Source of the DNA: Desulfovibrio mangrovi
GTDB lineage: Bacteria; Desulfobacterota; Desulfovibrionia; Desulfovibrionales; Desulfovibrionaceae
Length of the DNA stretch: 64,000 nucleotides
Assembly: GCF_026230175.1 (NCBI RefSeq)
Contig: NZ_CP104208.1
Coordinates: forward strand, 2,852,001 to 2,916,000
Direction: 5' to 3'
The position numbers and the translations under genes were made by a program. This document shows positions 1 to 9,158 of this stretch, in pieces (positions within the stretch are counted from its first letter, which is position 1; each line of letters starts with the position of its first letter). The notes below the pieces were generated by a model that was given only the letters and a program-made list of their open reading frames with translations, did not search any database and was not told the DNA's origin.

Positions 1-1460
1 GAGATGGCCAGCTTGATCAGGCCCCCTTCCTCGCGGCGGGCAATGCCATGCTTCACGCCGTTTTCCACTATGGGTTGGATCAGAAGCGGCGGCACGGGCC
101 AGCTTTCGCAACCGGGAGCCACGTCCATCTGCACGCGAATACGGTCGCCGAAGCGCGCCTGCTCGATGGCGAGGTACGACTGCACCTGCTCCAGTTCATC
201 GGAAAGCGGAATGAACCCGCGGCTGGAATCAAGGTTGCGGCGCATGTAGCGCGAGAGGTCCAGCAGAAGCTCGCGCGCCTTGTCCGAGTTGGTGCGGCAG
301 AAGGCCGCAATGGTGTTCAACGAGTTGAACAGGAAGTGCGGATTGATCTGGGCTTGCAGACGGCGGATCTCCGCATGGGCGAGCATGCGGGTCTGCAGAT
401 GCAGGTCTTCCAGCTCCAGCTGCGTGGAGAAGAGGCTTGCCAGCCCCTTGGCAAGCTCGAAGCGTATGCGGTCCAGCGGATCATCCTTGGAACCGTAGAA
501 CTTGAGCGTTCCCACAATGCGGTCGCGCTTGCGCAGCGGCACCACGATGCCGGAATACAGCGGGCATGACTTGAATTCGCAGCCGATGTCCTCCGGCCCG
601 CTCAGAAAAAGAGGTTCGCCCGTTTCCAGAACGCGGCGCGTGCCGAGGGTGCTGATGTCGCACCCGACGGTATGATGGTCGCCGCCGATGCCGATATGGG
701 CCAGCACGGTGGTGTCATCCGTGATGGACACGGCGGAAACGGGAATACGGTCATAGATGATGCGCGCGGTTTCGCGTGCGGAGTCCGCGTTCAGGCCGCC
801 ACGCAAATGCGCCACGGACTGGTTGGCAATGGAAAGGATCTGCTCCGCCATGTCCGAGTCGCGCTTTTCACGGTCCTTGAAGACAAGGCTGATGACCTGC
901 ACAAAGAGCACCGCGCCCAGCGAGTTGACCACAACCATGGGCATGCCGATGATCTTGACCAGATGCAGGGCGTCCTCAAAGGGACGCGAGAGCAGAAGCA
1001 CCAGCCCCATATGCAGGGTTTCGCCCAGAATGCCGATTGCGGCGGCGGCGCGCCAGTCCAGACCGTCGCCCAGCTTGCGGGCCACAAGACCGGCCACAAG
1101 ACCCTCTATAAAGGTGGCAAGGCCGCATGGCAGGGCCGAAAAACCGCCAAGATCGATGAGGTTTCTGTGCAGGCCCGCAATAAGCCCCGCACCGGCGCCG
1201 ACAACGGGACCGCCGAACAGCCCGCCCGTAATGACGGCCATGGCGCGCAGGTTGGCAACGGACTGATGGATGTCGTTGCCGCTGTAGGTGCCCAGAATGC
1301 CGAAGATGCCGAAAAAGGCCATATAAAAGACGGTCTGCACCGATGAGGTGTGCTTGCCGCCAAAACGCTCCAACGGGCGCAGCGAAAGCAGCAGAAACGC
1401 CGCCGCCACAATAAGCCCGAACCGCTCAATGAGCACACGGAGCAAGACTTCTGTCGTCAT
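1..1460 (-). CDS. LytS-type sensor histidine kinase (partial, C-terminus outside window)
   Basis: About 486 codons are visible; the gene runs off the left edge, so its stop is not seen. The N-terminal 195 residues are a hydrophobic multi-span region matching the 5TM-5TMR_LYT sensor, including a G-rich stretch GGPVVGAGAGLIAGL at residues 82-96. A GAF-like segment follows (about 200-345). The kinase core has the LytS H-box QINPHFLFNSLN with the phosphorylatable His near residue 375, and an N-box reading PIVENGVKHG just before the edge. The start follows the LytTR regulator gene by 44 bases, in regulator-then-kinase order, so they should form one two-component system. The ligand is unknown; LytS relatives respond to membrane state, pyruvate or peptides. 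Confidence 0.9.
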   Translation of the reverse strand, partial: MTTEVLLRVLIERFGLIVAAAFLLLSLRPLERFGGKHTSSVQTVFYMAFFGIFGILGTYSGNDIHQSVANLRAMAVITGGLFGGPVVGAGAGLIAGLHRNLIDLGGFSALPCGLATFIEGLVAGLVARKLGDGLDWRAAAAIGILGETLHMGLVLLLSRPFEDALHLVKIIGMPMVVVNSLGAVLFVQVISLVFKDREKRDSDMAEQILSIANQSVAHLRGGLNADSARETARIIYDRIPVSAVSITDDTTVLAHIGIGGDHHTVGCDISTLGTRRVLETGEPLFLSGPEDIGCEFKSCPLYSGIVVPLRKRDRIVGTLKFYGSKDDPLDRIRFELAKGLASLFSTQLELEDLHLQTRMLAHAEIRRLQAQINPHFLFNSLNTIAAFCRTNSDKARELLLDLSRYMRRNLDSSRGFIPLSDELEQVQSYLAIEQARFGDRIRVQMDVAPGCESWPVPPLLIQPIVENGVKHGIARREEGGLIKLAI

Positions 1461-1504
1461 GTTGAATCCTGATTGGTGATACGCAGAGAACGCGCTTTTG
1501 CCGC

Positions 1505-2290
1505 CTACAGTCCGAGGCGGTCCTTGAAATCCTTAACCCTGCTGCGGTTGACCACGATTTCCGTGCCCACGGCGTCGTCCATGATAACGGTGTACTTGCC
1601 GTTAAACCATGGAGCGAACTCCCTGACCTTGGCAAGATTCACCAGATCGGCCCTGTTGGCGCGGAAAAAGGCATGTGCGCCCAGCCGCTCTTCCAGTCTG
1701 CCGAGGTTGACCATGCCGTGGCCCAGATACTGTTCGTCGCGGGTGTGCACCCACACCTTCTTGTCGTCGGCACGGCAGAAATACACATCCTGCGGCTGCA
1801 GCAGCAGAACGCGCCCCCTGCTTTCCACGGAAATGCGGGTGAACGAATCGCGCTGCCCTATCCGTTCCAGCAGCTGCGTCAGTTCCATATGCGGCTTTTC
1901 ACCGGCCTCCTGGGCCGTATCCCGCGCCAGACGCTGACGCACCTTGTCCAGTCCCTTGCGAACGCGCTGCTCTTCAAGCGGCTTCAGAATGTAGTCGATG
2001 GCGTTCTCTTCAAATGCACGAATGGCGTACTGGTCGAACGCGGTCGCAAAAATGACGAAGGGTGGGTCTTCCATATCCATGAGCTGCTCAACGACGGTAA
2101 ACCCGTTGCCGCCCGGCATCTCTATATCCAGAAACACCAGATCGGGCTCATGTTCGTAAATAACCTCAAGCGCCTGCGTAGCGGAAGACGCGGTGGCAAC
2201 CACCTCCACATCCTCCATGCGGGAAAGCATGTAGAGCCACTCGTCGCGTGCCGGCGGCTCGTCATCCACTATGATGCACCTGATTTTCAT
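1505..2290 (-). CDS. LytR/AlgR-family (LytTR) response regulator
   Basis: 261 aa. Residues 1-120 form a receiver domain with the acidic pair D9/D10, the phosphoacceptor D55 in VFLDIEMPGG, the ATAF switch threonine and LKPL lysine. Residues 155-260 are a LytTR DNA-binding domain (RGRVLLLQPQDVYFCRADDK, FFRANRADLVNL, GTEIVVNRSRVKDF). It is immediately upstream of the LytS-type kinase on the same strand and is its presumed partner. LytTR regulators bind direct-repeat promoters; no such site was identified here. The ribosome site before the ATG is weak. Confidence 0.93.
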   Translation of the reverse strand: MKIRCIIVDDEPPARDEWLYMLSRMEDVEVVATASSATQALEVIYEHEPDLVFLDIEMPGGNGFTVVEQLMDMEDPPFVIFATAFDQYAIRAFEENAIDYILKPLEEQRVRKGLDKVRQRLARDTAQEAGEKPHMELTQLLERIGQRDSFTRISVESRGRVLLLQPQDVYFCRADDKKVWVHTRDEQYLGHGMVNLGRLEERLGAHAFFRANRADLVNLAKVREFAPWFNGKYTVIMDDAVGTEIVVNRSRVKDFKDRLGL

Positions 2291-2454
2291 GCGCGGATGC
2301 TACCCTGCCATGTATGCGTTGTAAATAGGGGCTTCTTGCCAGCGCGCGCCCTTCGCGGTACAAGAACACCTCTCAGGATGCTCCACGCGCCGGACAATGC
2401 CGCTGCGGCATCACTACAACCGACAACACCATCCACCATAGGTTCGGAGGCTCC

Positions 2455-3261
2455 ATGTTCCACAAGGCCCTGACAGCCGCATTGCTCATCTCCCTCTGCC
2501 TGTTCGCCGGAACCGCCAGCGCGGCAGACGCCACAACCACCAAGGATAACGAAGCGCTGAAACAGCAACTGGAAAGCATTCTGCGCGAAAATCCCGAAGT
2601 GCTCATGAACGTTCTGCGCGAAAACAGCGAAGAGCTGTTCATGATCATGCGCGAAGGCTCCCAGAAGGCTCAGCGCAAGGCCATTACCGCCCAGTGGAAA
2701 AACGACGTGGACGTGCCCAAGACCGTGAACCTGAAGAACCGTCTTGTACGCGGCGATGCGGACAGCCCCGTTACCATCGTGGCCTTTTCCGACTTCACCT
2801 GCCCCTACTGCGAGCAGGCCGCCTTTACCGTGAACACCATTCTCAAGCACTACGGCAAGACCGTGCGCTTCGTGTTCAAGAACTTCCCGCTTGCCAGCCA
2901 CGAGCACGCCCGCACGGCTTCCGAATACTTCGTCGCCGCCGGCCTGCAGGACAAGGACAAGGCATGGAAGCTCTATGACGCCATCTTCGCCAACCGCGCC
3001 GTGCTCATCGCCGACGGTGAGCCCTTCCTCAAGGACACCGCCGCCTCCCTCGGGCTGGATGTAAAGCGTCTGGAAGCAGACGCCAAGAGCACCGCCGTGA
3101 AGGCCATCATTGATGAAGACACCAAGGAAGCACAGGACTTCGGATTCTCCGGAACCCCCTACTTCCTCGTGAACAACATCGTCATCCGCGGCGCGCTGCC
3201 CTTCGACCTTTTCAGCGAAGCCGTGGACCTTGCGCTGGATCACGCCAACAAGAAAAAATAG
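2455..3261 (+). CDS. Periplasmic DsbA-family thiol:disulfide oxidoreductase
   Basis: 268 aa with a cleavable signal peptide (hydrophobic residues 6-20, cleavage around ASA-AD). Residues 30-95 are a helical charged linker with two copies of the motif RENPEVLM/RENSEELF, as in the N-terminal dimerisation region of DsbC/DsbG-like and BdbD-like proteins. The thioredoxin fold has the CPYC active site (C116, C119) and the cis-proline loop SGTPYFLV near residue 225. It should oxidise or isomerise disulfides in exported proteins. A GGAGG ribosome site precedes the ATG, and a strong terminator follows. It is monocistronic; no DsbB or DsbD gene is adjacent. Confidence 0.92.
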   Translation: MFHKALTAALLISLCLFAGTASAADATTTKDNEALKQQLESILRENPEVLMNVLRENSEELFMIMREGSQKAQRKAITAQWKNDVDVPKTVNLKNRLVRGDADSPVTIVAFSDFTCPYCEQAAFTVNTILKHYGKTVRFVFKNFPLASHEHARTASEYFVAAGLQDKDKAWKLYDAIFANRAVLIADGEPFLKDTAASLGLDVKRLEADAKSTAVKAIIDEDTKEAQDFGFSGTPYFLVNNIVIRGALPFDLFSEAVDLALDHANKKK

Positions 3262-3317
3262 CACCAATCAAAAATGTAAGTCCTGCGTTTGCGGACGCAA
3301 GACAGCAGAAACGCACA

Positions 3318-3351
3318 CGGGGCGGAAGGGTAATCCTTCCGCCCCGTTTTT
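3318..3351 (+). terminator. Rho-independent terminator after the DsbA-like gene
   Basis: A perfect 12-bp stem (CGGGGCGGAAGG with CCTTCCGCCCCG), 5-base loop GTAAT and a T5 tail lies 57 bases after the stop codon. Confidence 0.93.
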
Positions 3352-3464
3352 GGTGTCGGGGAAATATGAACCCGCTTTGGAGTATGGCTTCAAGTGAGCC
3401 GTTTATCCGGTGCAGGTTCATCACATGAATAAGACTTCATAACATTGCAGCACAATGAATTATA

Positions 3465-3500
3465 ACAAAAAAGCCCCCGTCCTTGCGGACAGGGGCTTTT
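3465..3500 (-). terminator. Rho-independent terminator of purL
   Basis: Read leftward the stem is AAGCCCC-x-GTCC / GGAC-x-GGGGCTT with a GCAA tetraloop region, ending in TTTTTTG. It starts 29 bases after the purL stop. Confidence 0.88.
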
Positions 3501-3528
3501 CATTATCTCGTATTTCCTTGCGAATCGC

Positions 3529-6510
3529 CTAGAACTGCAGCGTTCCCTTGAAGGACTTGGCCAGCTCTTCCACATTCTCGCTGATGAGCTTGGAAGAACC
3601 GGAAGTCACGGTGAACAGGCCGCTGTCGGTGACTTCGCCGAGGCAGGCGATGTGCTGGCCCTTGAACAGGGCTTCAAAGGCATCGGCCTTGGCAGCGGGC
3701 ACGGTCACGACGAGGCGGGATGCGGACTCGGAGTACAGCGCTTCGGCCTTGTTCAGGCTGCCCACGGTAACGAGCTTGTCGAGGTCCACGGAGGCACCCA
3801 GACGACCGGCCAGAGCCATTTCCGCAAGAGCCACAACCATGCCGCCGTCGGAACAGTCGTGACAGCCGTTGACCAGACCGGCGTTGATGGCCTCGTACAC
3901 GGCAAGGTAGCGGGTGCGGGCGGCAAGAGCGTCCACCTGCGGCACATCGGCCGCGCTCAGCTTCAGTTCGTCAATAAGCTCGGAACCGCCCAGTTCACGC
4001 AGGGTTGCGCCCAGCATGTAGATGCGGTCACCGGCCTTCTTGAAGTCGGAAGTGGTGGTCTTGTTCACGTCCTTGATCACACCCATGACGGAGAACAGCA
4101 CCGTGGGCGGAATGGAGATCTTTACGCCGCCGCCGGTGTAGTCGTTCTTCATGGAATCCTTGCCGGACACGCAGGGCACGCCGTAGGCAAGGCAGAAGTG
4201 GGCCAGCGCCTGGTTGGCGCGGACCAGCTGGGCGAGCTTGTACTGGCCGTCGGGGGTCTTTTCCGACTGCACGGGGTCGCACCAGCAGAAGTTGTCGCAG
4301 CCGCCCATGTGGCGCAGGTCAGCACCCACGGCCACGGCGTTACGCACGGCTTCGTCAATGGCGTTGGCCATCATCCAGTAGGCGTCGTAGTCGCTGTAGC
4401 GGGGGCAGATGCCGTGCGAAAGCACGATACCGGCATCGGAATCCAGACGGGGACGCACAACGCCCGCGTCGGAAGGACCGTCGCGCTTCACGCCCACCAT
4501 GGGCTTGATGACGCTGCCGCCCTTCACTTCATGGTCGTACTGGCGAACAACGTATTCCTTGGAGCAGATGTTCAGGCGGCCCAGCATGGTCTTGAGCAAC
4601 CCGCCCTGATCGGCGTCGGCCACTTCAATGGCCTGATCAGCATGCGCGGGACGCTTCCATTCGGCCTTCAGCTGCATCTGCGGCACGCCGTCATGCAGGA
4701 AGTCCATGCTCAGGTAGGTCACGGGCTTGTCGCCGTAGGTCACATGGAAGTAGCCGCTGTCGGTGAATTCGCCGAGCGCGGTGGCTTCCACGTCCATTTC
4801 GCGGGCAAGCTGCATGAACTCGTCAATGTGCGCGGGCGGAACCGCAAGGGTCATGCGCTCCTGCGCTTCGGAAAGCAGAATCTCCCACGGACGCAGGCCG
4901 TCGTACTTGAGCGGTGCCTTGGACAGGTCCATGCGGAAGCCGCCGGTATCTTCGGACATTTCGCCTACGGAGGAGGAAAGGCCGCCTGCACCGTTGTCGG
5001 TAATGGCGTTGTACAGGCCCTTGTCACGGGCGCGCATGATGAAGTCGTACATCTTGCGCTGGGTGATGGGGTCGCCGATCTGCACTGCAGTGGCCGGAGA
5101 TTCCTCGTGCAGCTCTTCGGAAGAGAAGGTCGCGCCGTGGATGCCGTCCTTGCCGATGCGGCCGCCGGCCATGACGATGATGTCGCCAACCATGGCCTTC
5201 TTGTAGTGGCCGGGCTGACCATGCAGCTCCTTGGGCATGAGACCCACGGTACCGCAGTACACCAGCGGTTTGCCGAGGTAGCGGTCCTCGAACACGATGG
5301 AGCCGTTCACGGTGGGCACGCCGGACTTGTTGCCGCCGTGCTCCACGCCTTCACGCACGCCTTCAAGCACGCGCTGGGGATGCAGCAGACGGGGCGGCAG
5401 CTCGCCTTCATGGAAGGGAGAGGCAAAACAGAACACGTTGGTGTTGCAGACCATGTTCGCGCCCATGCCGGTACCCATGGGGTCGCGGTTCACGCCCACG
5501 ATGCCGGTCAGTGCACCGCCGTAGGGGTCCAGCGCGGAAGGCGAGTTGTGGGTTTCCACCTTGATGCACACGTCATGCGTGTCGTTGAAGGCAATGACGC
5601 CTGCGTTGTCCTTGAACACGGAGCGACAGAAGTCGTCCTTGCCCATGCGCTGACGCAGGGTCTTGGTGGAACCCTGAATGAAGGTCTTGTAGATGTTGTC
5701 CACCACTTCACGCTTGCCGGTCTCGGCATTGGTGTAGTCGATGCGTGAAGAGAAGATCTTGTGCTTGCAGTGCTCGGACCAGGTCTGGGCGAGCGCTTCG
5801 ATTTCCGCATCGGTGGGATCTGCGGGCAGCCCCTGCGCGGCGCGGGCCTCACGCACTGCTGCGTCGGCGTAGTAATCGCGGATGGTATGCAGCTCTTCCA
5901 GCGACAGGGCCAGTGTGTTCTCGCGGGAGAACGCCACGAGCTGATCGTCCGTCATGGTCGAGAAAGGAATGATGGCGACTTCGCTGCTTGCCTGGCCGGA
6001 AACCCGGGCGGCAAAGGGCTTGAAGCCGGGAGCGGCACGCCATGCGTCACCGCTGACATACTCGTAACGCTGGATGAGTTCGTTGGCGAGCAGGTCGCGA
6101 CCAATGGAGTCTACCTGCGCCTCGGTGAGCTTGCTGTAAATATGGTACTGGTTGGAAACGAAGACGGATACACTCTCGCGCTTGGCAAGCCCGAGCACGA
6201 TGGCGATGGTTTCACGCGCCGTGCGGCCTTCGTTGTCGGTAACACCGGGGCGGAACCCCACCTCAAGCACCCAGTCCGCGTCAGAGGATACGGGAGTGAT
6301 CGACGCTTCCTGAAGTACCGGATCATGCAGACCGGCTGCTTCGACCAGCTGCGCAACCTGCGCATCGTCCAGCCCGTCTACCGTAAAAACCTTGACCAGA
6401 CGCACATCTGCCACGTCCAGTCCCAAAGATTCCTTGATCTTATGTGCTGTCTTGCGTCCTACGGTGTCAACGACACCGGCGCGCAGCCCTACTTCAATGC
6501 GCCGCAGCAT
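3529..6510 (-). CDS. purL: Phosphoribosylformylglycinamidine synthase, PurS-PurS-PurL fusion without glutaminase domain
   Basis: 993 aa. It converts FGAR to FGAM in step four of purine synthesis. The N-terminus contains two PurS-like repeats: residues 5-70 (GLRAGVVDTVGRKTAHKI) and about 83-160 (GFRPGVTDNEGRTARETI). The synthetase core follows, with SEHCKHKIF, ETHNSPSALDPYGGA and the second-half motif HDCSDGGMV. The chain ends after the second AIRS_C domain, so the class-I glutaminase found at the end of the ~1295-aa large PurL is missing, and a separate PurQ is needed. B. subtilis small PurL is about 740 aa and uses a separate PurS. An AGGAGA ribosome site lies 8 bases before the ATG. Confidence 0.95.
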   Translation of the reverse strand: MLRRIEVGLRAGVVDTVGRKTAHKIKESLGLDVADVRLVKVFTVDGLDDAQVAQLVEAAGLHDPVLQEASITPVSSDADWVLEVGFRPGVTDNEGRTARETIAIVLGLAKRESVSVFVSNQYHIYSKLTEAQVDSIGRDLLANELIQRYEYVSGDAWRAAPGFKPFAARVSGQASSEVAIIPFSTMTDDQLVAFSRENTLALSLEELHTIRDYYADAAVREARAAQGLPADPTDAEIEALAQTWSEHCKHKIFSSRIDYTNAETGKREVVDNIYKTFIQGSTKTLRQRMGKDDFCRSVFKDNAGVIAFNDTHDVCIKVETHNSPSALDPYGGALTGIVGVNRDPMGTGMGANMVCNTNVFCFASPFHEGELPPRLLHPQRVLEGVREGVEHGGNKSGVPTVNGSIVFEDRYLGKPLVYCGTVGLMPKELHGQPGHYKKAMVGDIIVMAGGRIGKDGIHGATFSSEELHEESPATAVQIGDPITQRKMYDFIMRARDKGLYNAITDNGAGGLSSSVGEMSEDTGGFRMDLSKAPLKYDGLRPWEILLSEAQERMTLAVPPAHIDEFMQLAREMDVEATALGEFTDSGYFHVTYGDKPVTYLSMDFLHDGVPQMQLKAEWKRPAHADQAIEVADADQGGLLKTMLGRLNICSKEYVVRQYDHEVKGGSVIKPMVGVKRDGPSDAGVVRPRLDSDAGIVLSHGICPRYSDYDAYWMMANAIDEAVRNAVAVGADLRHMGGCDNFCWCDPVQSEKTPDGQYKLAQLVRANQALAHFCLAYGVPCVSGKDSMKNDYTGGGVKISIPPTVLFSVMGVIKDVNKTTTSDFKKAGDRIYMLGATLRELGGSELIDELKLSAADVPQVDALAARTRYLAVYEAINAGLVNGCHDCSDGGMVVALAEMALAGRLGASVDLDKLVTVGSLNKAEALYSESASRLVVTVPAAKADAFEALFKGQHIACLGEVTDSGLFTVTSGSSKLISENVEELAKSFKGTLQF

Positions 6511-6624
6511 GTGCTTCTCCTGAAAATTGGGTTGCTGTGGTTATCGGTTGGGCACTCCATACTGGCATTTGCGCCGTTTGGAAAGGCCAAAATTGGCAAT
6601 CAGGGAACGGGGAAAAAACTCTTG

Positions 6625-9144
6625 TCAATCTTCCCAGCAGGTCTGGGCGCCGCCCTGATGCTTGGCGGTGTAACTAGCCTTGTCCACGCGCTGCAGCATC
6701 TGTTCTGCGGTTTCATCAGGCCGGAGCAACGCCACGCCAATGCTGAGCGAGACAGTATCCTGACACTGCTTGCGCACCATCTCATGCAGACGGGTACACA
6801 TCATCTCCAGCGTAGGTCTGTCCACTTCCGTCACCACGATGGCAAACTCATCACCACCGTACCGGCAGGGAAAATCCATCCCCTTGCGCACGCTCTGCAT
6901 CACACCCTTGGCAATAAGCTTGAGCAGGCGGTCGCCGGTTTGATGCCCGTAGGTGTCGTTCACCTGCTTGAAACGGTCCAGGTCAAAGAAAATGAGCCCC
7001 ATGCCACGACCGGTACGGGCACTGCGTTCCACTTCACGGGTGAGAACGGTATTGAACTGAGAGTAGTTGAACAGACCGGTAAGCCCGTCGAACATGGCCT
7101 GCTGGCGAATCTTGTGTTCCAGCCTGCGGATGAGGGTAAGATCACGCCCGACCACAAGATAGGACCGGGTCACTTCGTCCGCCTCGTGCAGGGGGGAGAA
7201 GACCAGTTCTAACTGAGAGACGTCCTGCACGCCGTCGTTGATATCCACCTCCACCGGCATGGCGGGCGCAGGGCCCGTGGCAAGAAAGGCACGGTTCCAG
7301 TCTCCCGTAAAGGTGCCGGTAGGCTTGGTAAATTCAAAAAGGTTACGCCCCACCAAATGCAGGGAGGCAGGAGCACTCCAGACAACCTCCCCTGCTATAT
7401 TCACAATAAGGATGGTTTCCTGCATGGCGGCGACCAGCTTCTCAAGGAAATCCCGTTGCTTGAACGCCTGCATTTCAATGGCCGAAAGATCGGAAATATC
7501 CTCAAGAACGACAAGGTATGCAGGAGACGAGTCCACCTCATGCCTGTGGATGGAAAGATAGAGACACTGCCCTTCCCCATGCTGGCGGGCGACGCTCACG
7601 TAAAACAACTGACTGATGGAATGACGATCTTTCTCTTCACGCAGGGCTTCAAACATGGGTTCCACAGGTATTCCCAGCGTGTTCTTCAGCACTTCCGCCA
7701 CGTTGTAGCCCACACCCCCCGGCGTAGAATTGCCGCCGTCAAACGACAGAAAGCGCTGGTTCACGTCCAGCACGGTCCCTTCCAGATCGGTCAGGGCAAC
7801 GCCGATAGGCAGGGCCTGCAACACGCGGGCCTTGGTCGCCATGACTGCATGATCCTTGTAATAGGCTGCCAGCGTGGTCGTGATGAAATTCGAATAAACC
7901 GGCATTTCCTGCATAGAGCGTACAGGATTGGGCGGCACCGTGTACCGCAGCTCGCCATAGGGCTGCCCCTTGGGACCAAGCTGCATTTTCTCTCCCTTCA
8001 CCTTCCACGGCAGTTTGGAAAGCGCAGGGGCTTCGTTCATGGCAAGCGATGCTTCTTCAGGCAGGATGGTGAACAGGACAAAGGCGTTGCCGCCGGCTGT
8101 GCGCAAGGCAAGCTGGGCGTGCTCAACTCCCCAGTTCCAGCGCAACTGACGGCAGATGGTGCGCCCCATGCCTTCCACCCCGTTAATCGAATTGCTTATC
8201 TCCATGGCGTGGAAATAAAAACTCTGCATGGACTGTAGCGACTGCGAATAGAACCGGCTGTCCGGCGAGGCATTCTGAATACCGAGGAGTTGCAGAAGCG
8301 ATTCGAAACGCTGGGTGCATTCATCGCGCAGCACTTCCAGCTGCGCGTCATCCAGCTTGAGCAAGGCACGCATCTGCAGTTCAAACTGTATGATGGCCCC
8401 GTGGTCGGGCGTGGTAGCATGCTGCAATTCGGCCCAGCGGGTAGCGAGAATGACACTCTGCGACAGCGGAGAATACACCTCAAGCTGCTCCATGTCATGA
8501 TGGTGCGCAATGGCTTCAAGCAATAAGGGGGGCAGGCTCCATTCGCTCAGCAGCGTACGGGTGAGCTCGGCATGGGTTTCACCCCAGCGGGCCCGTTCAG
8601 CATCCATCTGCTGTTCCTCCAACCAGAGAAAACAGGCGTGGTCTTCAGGCTTGGCGCCATCCTGCTCGAGGCAGAGATAGAGAAAGAGGGAAAGATCCTT
8701 GAGCAGCCCGGCCAGATAGGCAAGATGGGCTTCCTTGGGAATGAGGCGGGTGGCTATCTGCTCTGCCGCAATGGACGACCAGACGGAAAGACGCCAGTCT
8801 GAAAACAGACTTTTCTTGCTGCGCTTGATGGAGCGCGAAGCATTCTGCTGAAAGGAAATGGACAGCGCTATCTTGAGGATTTCCCGTGTGCCGAGCACCA
8901 CGGCAGCGCGTTCCAGATTGGTGACCTTGCTGGTCATCCCGTAAAACGGGGAATTCACCAGCGTGAGCACGGTTGCGGACAGAACCGGATCACTCTGGAT
9001 GATCTTGGCAATGTTGTCGAAGGCCGGTATCGGAGCCACCAGCTCCTGAACCAGTTGCACCATGGCGGGGGGAAAGGTCAGCGCAAGGCACTTGGCCAAC
9101 GCTTCCGGAGTAATCGCCAGAGTGGCGGGGCTGTCCTCTCCCAT
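6625..9144 (-). CDS. HDOD-PAS-PAS-GGDEF signalling protein (probable diguanylate cyclase)
   Basis: 839 aa from the chosen ATG. Residues 10-210 are an HDOD domain (FPPAMVQLVQEL, LVNSPFYG, KVTNLERAAVVLG), with the HD pair degenerate as usual (KD in GLLKDLSL). Two PAS segments follow near 446-560 and 568-680, then a GGDEF domain (FFDLDRFKQVNDTYGH, active site RYGGDEF near 760). The inhibitory RxxD site is degenerate (KGMD), so product inhibition may be weak. The start was set by GAGGAGG just upstream; an in-frame ATG 75 bases earlier would overlap the preceding gene's end and lacks such a site. It follows the polyprenyl synthase gene closely and may share its transcript. Confidence 0.9.
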   Translation of the reverse strand: MGEDSPATLAITPEALAKCLALTFPPAMVQLVQELVAPIPAFDNIAKIIQSDPVLSATVLTLVNSPFYGMTSKVTNLERAAVVLGTREILKIALSISFQQNASRSIKRSKKSLFSDWRLSVWSSIAAEQIATRLIPKEAHLAYLAGLLKDLSLFLYLCLEQDGAKPEDHACFLWLEEQQMDAERARWGETHAELTRTLLSEWSLPPLLLEAIAHHHDMEQLEVYSPLSQSVILATRWAELQHATTPDHGAIIQFELQMRALLKLDDAQLEVLRDECTQRFESLLQLLGIQNASPDSRFYSQSLQSMQSFYFHAMEISNSINGVEGMGRTICRQLRWNWGVEHAQLALRTAGGNAFVLFTILPEEASLAMNEAPALSKLPWKVKGEKMQLGPKGQPYGELRYTVPPNPVRSMQEMPVYSNFITTTLAAYYKDHAVMATKARVLQALPIGVALTDLEGTVLDVNQRFLSFDGGNSTPGGVGYNVAEVLKNTLGIPVEPMFEALREEKDRHSISQLFYVSVARQHGEGQCLYLSIHRHEVDSSPAYLVVLEDISDLSAIEMQAFKQRDFLEKLVAAMQETILIVNIAGEVVWSAPASLHLVGRNLFEFTKPTGTFTGDWNRAFLATGPAPAMPVEVDINDGVQDVSQLELVFSPLHEADEVTRSYLVVGRDLTLIRRLEHKIRQQAMFDGLTGLFNYSQFNTVLTREVERSARTGRGMGLIFFDLDRFKQVNDTYGHQTGDRLLKLIAKGVMQSVRKGMDFPCRYGGDEFAIVVTEVDRPTLEMMCTRLHEMVRKQCQDTVSLSIGVALLRPDETAEQMLQRVDKASYTAKHQGGAQTCWED

Positions 9145-9158
9145 TTTCCCTCCTCGGG

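Noticed and set aside
2287-3267. 326-codon leftward frame opposite the DsbA-like gene
   Set aside because: Val/Gly/His-rich shadow; the plus strand has signal peptide and CPYC motif.
3652-5748. 698-codon rightward open frame opposite purL
   Set aside because: Antisense to a well-matched PurL; His/Gly/Ala/Val-rich composition is the mirror of high-GC coding sequence.
5761-7212. 483-codon rightward frame spanning the purL/HDOD-GGDEF junction
   Set aside because: Antisense to two real genes, no ribosome site, shadow composition.
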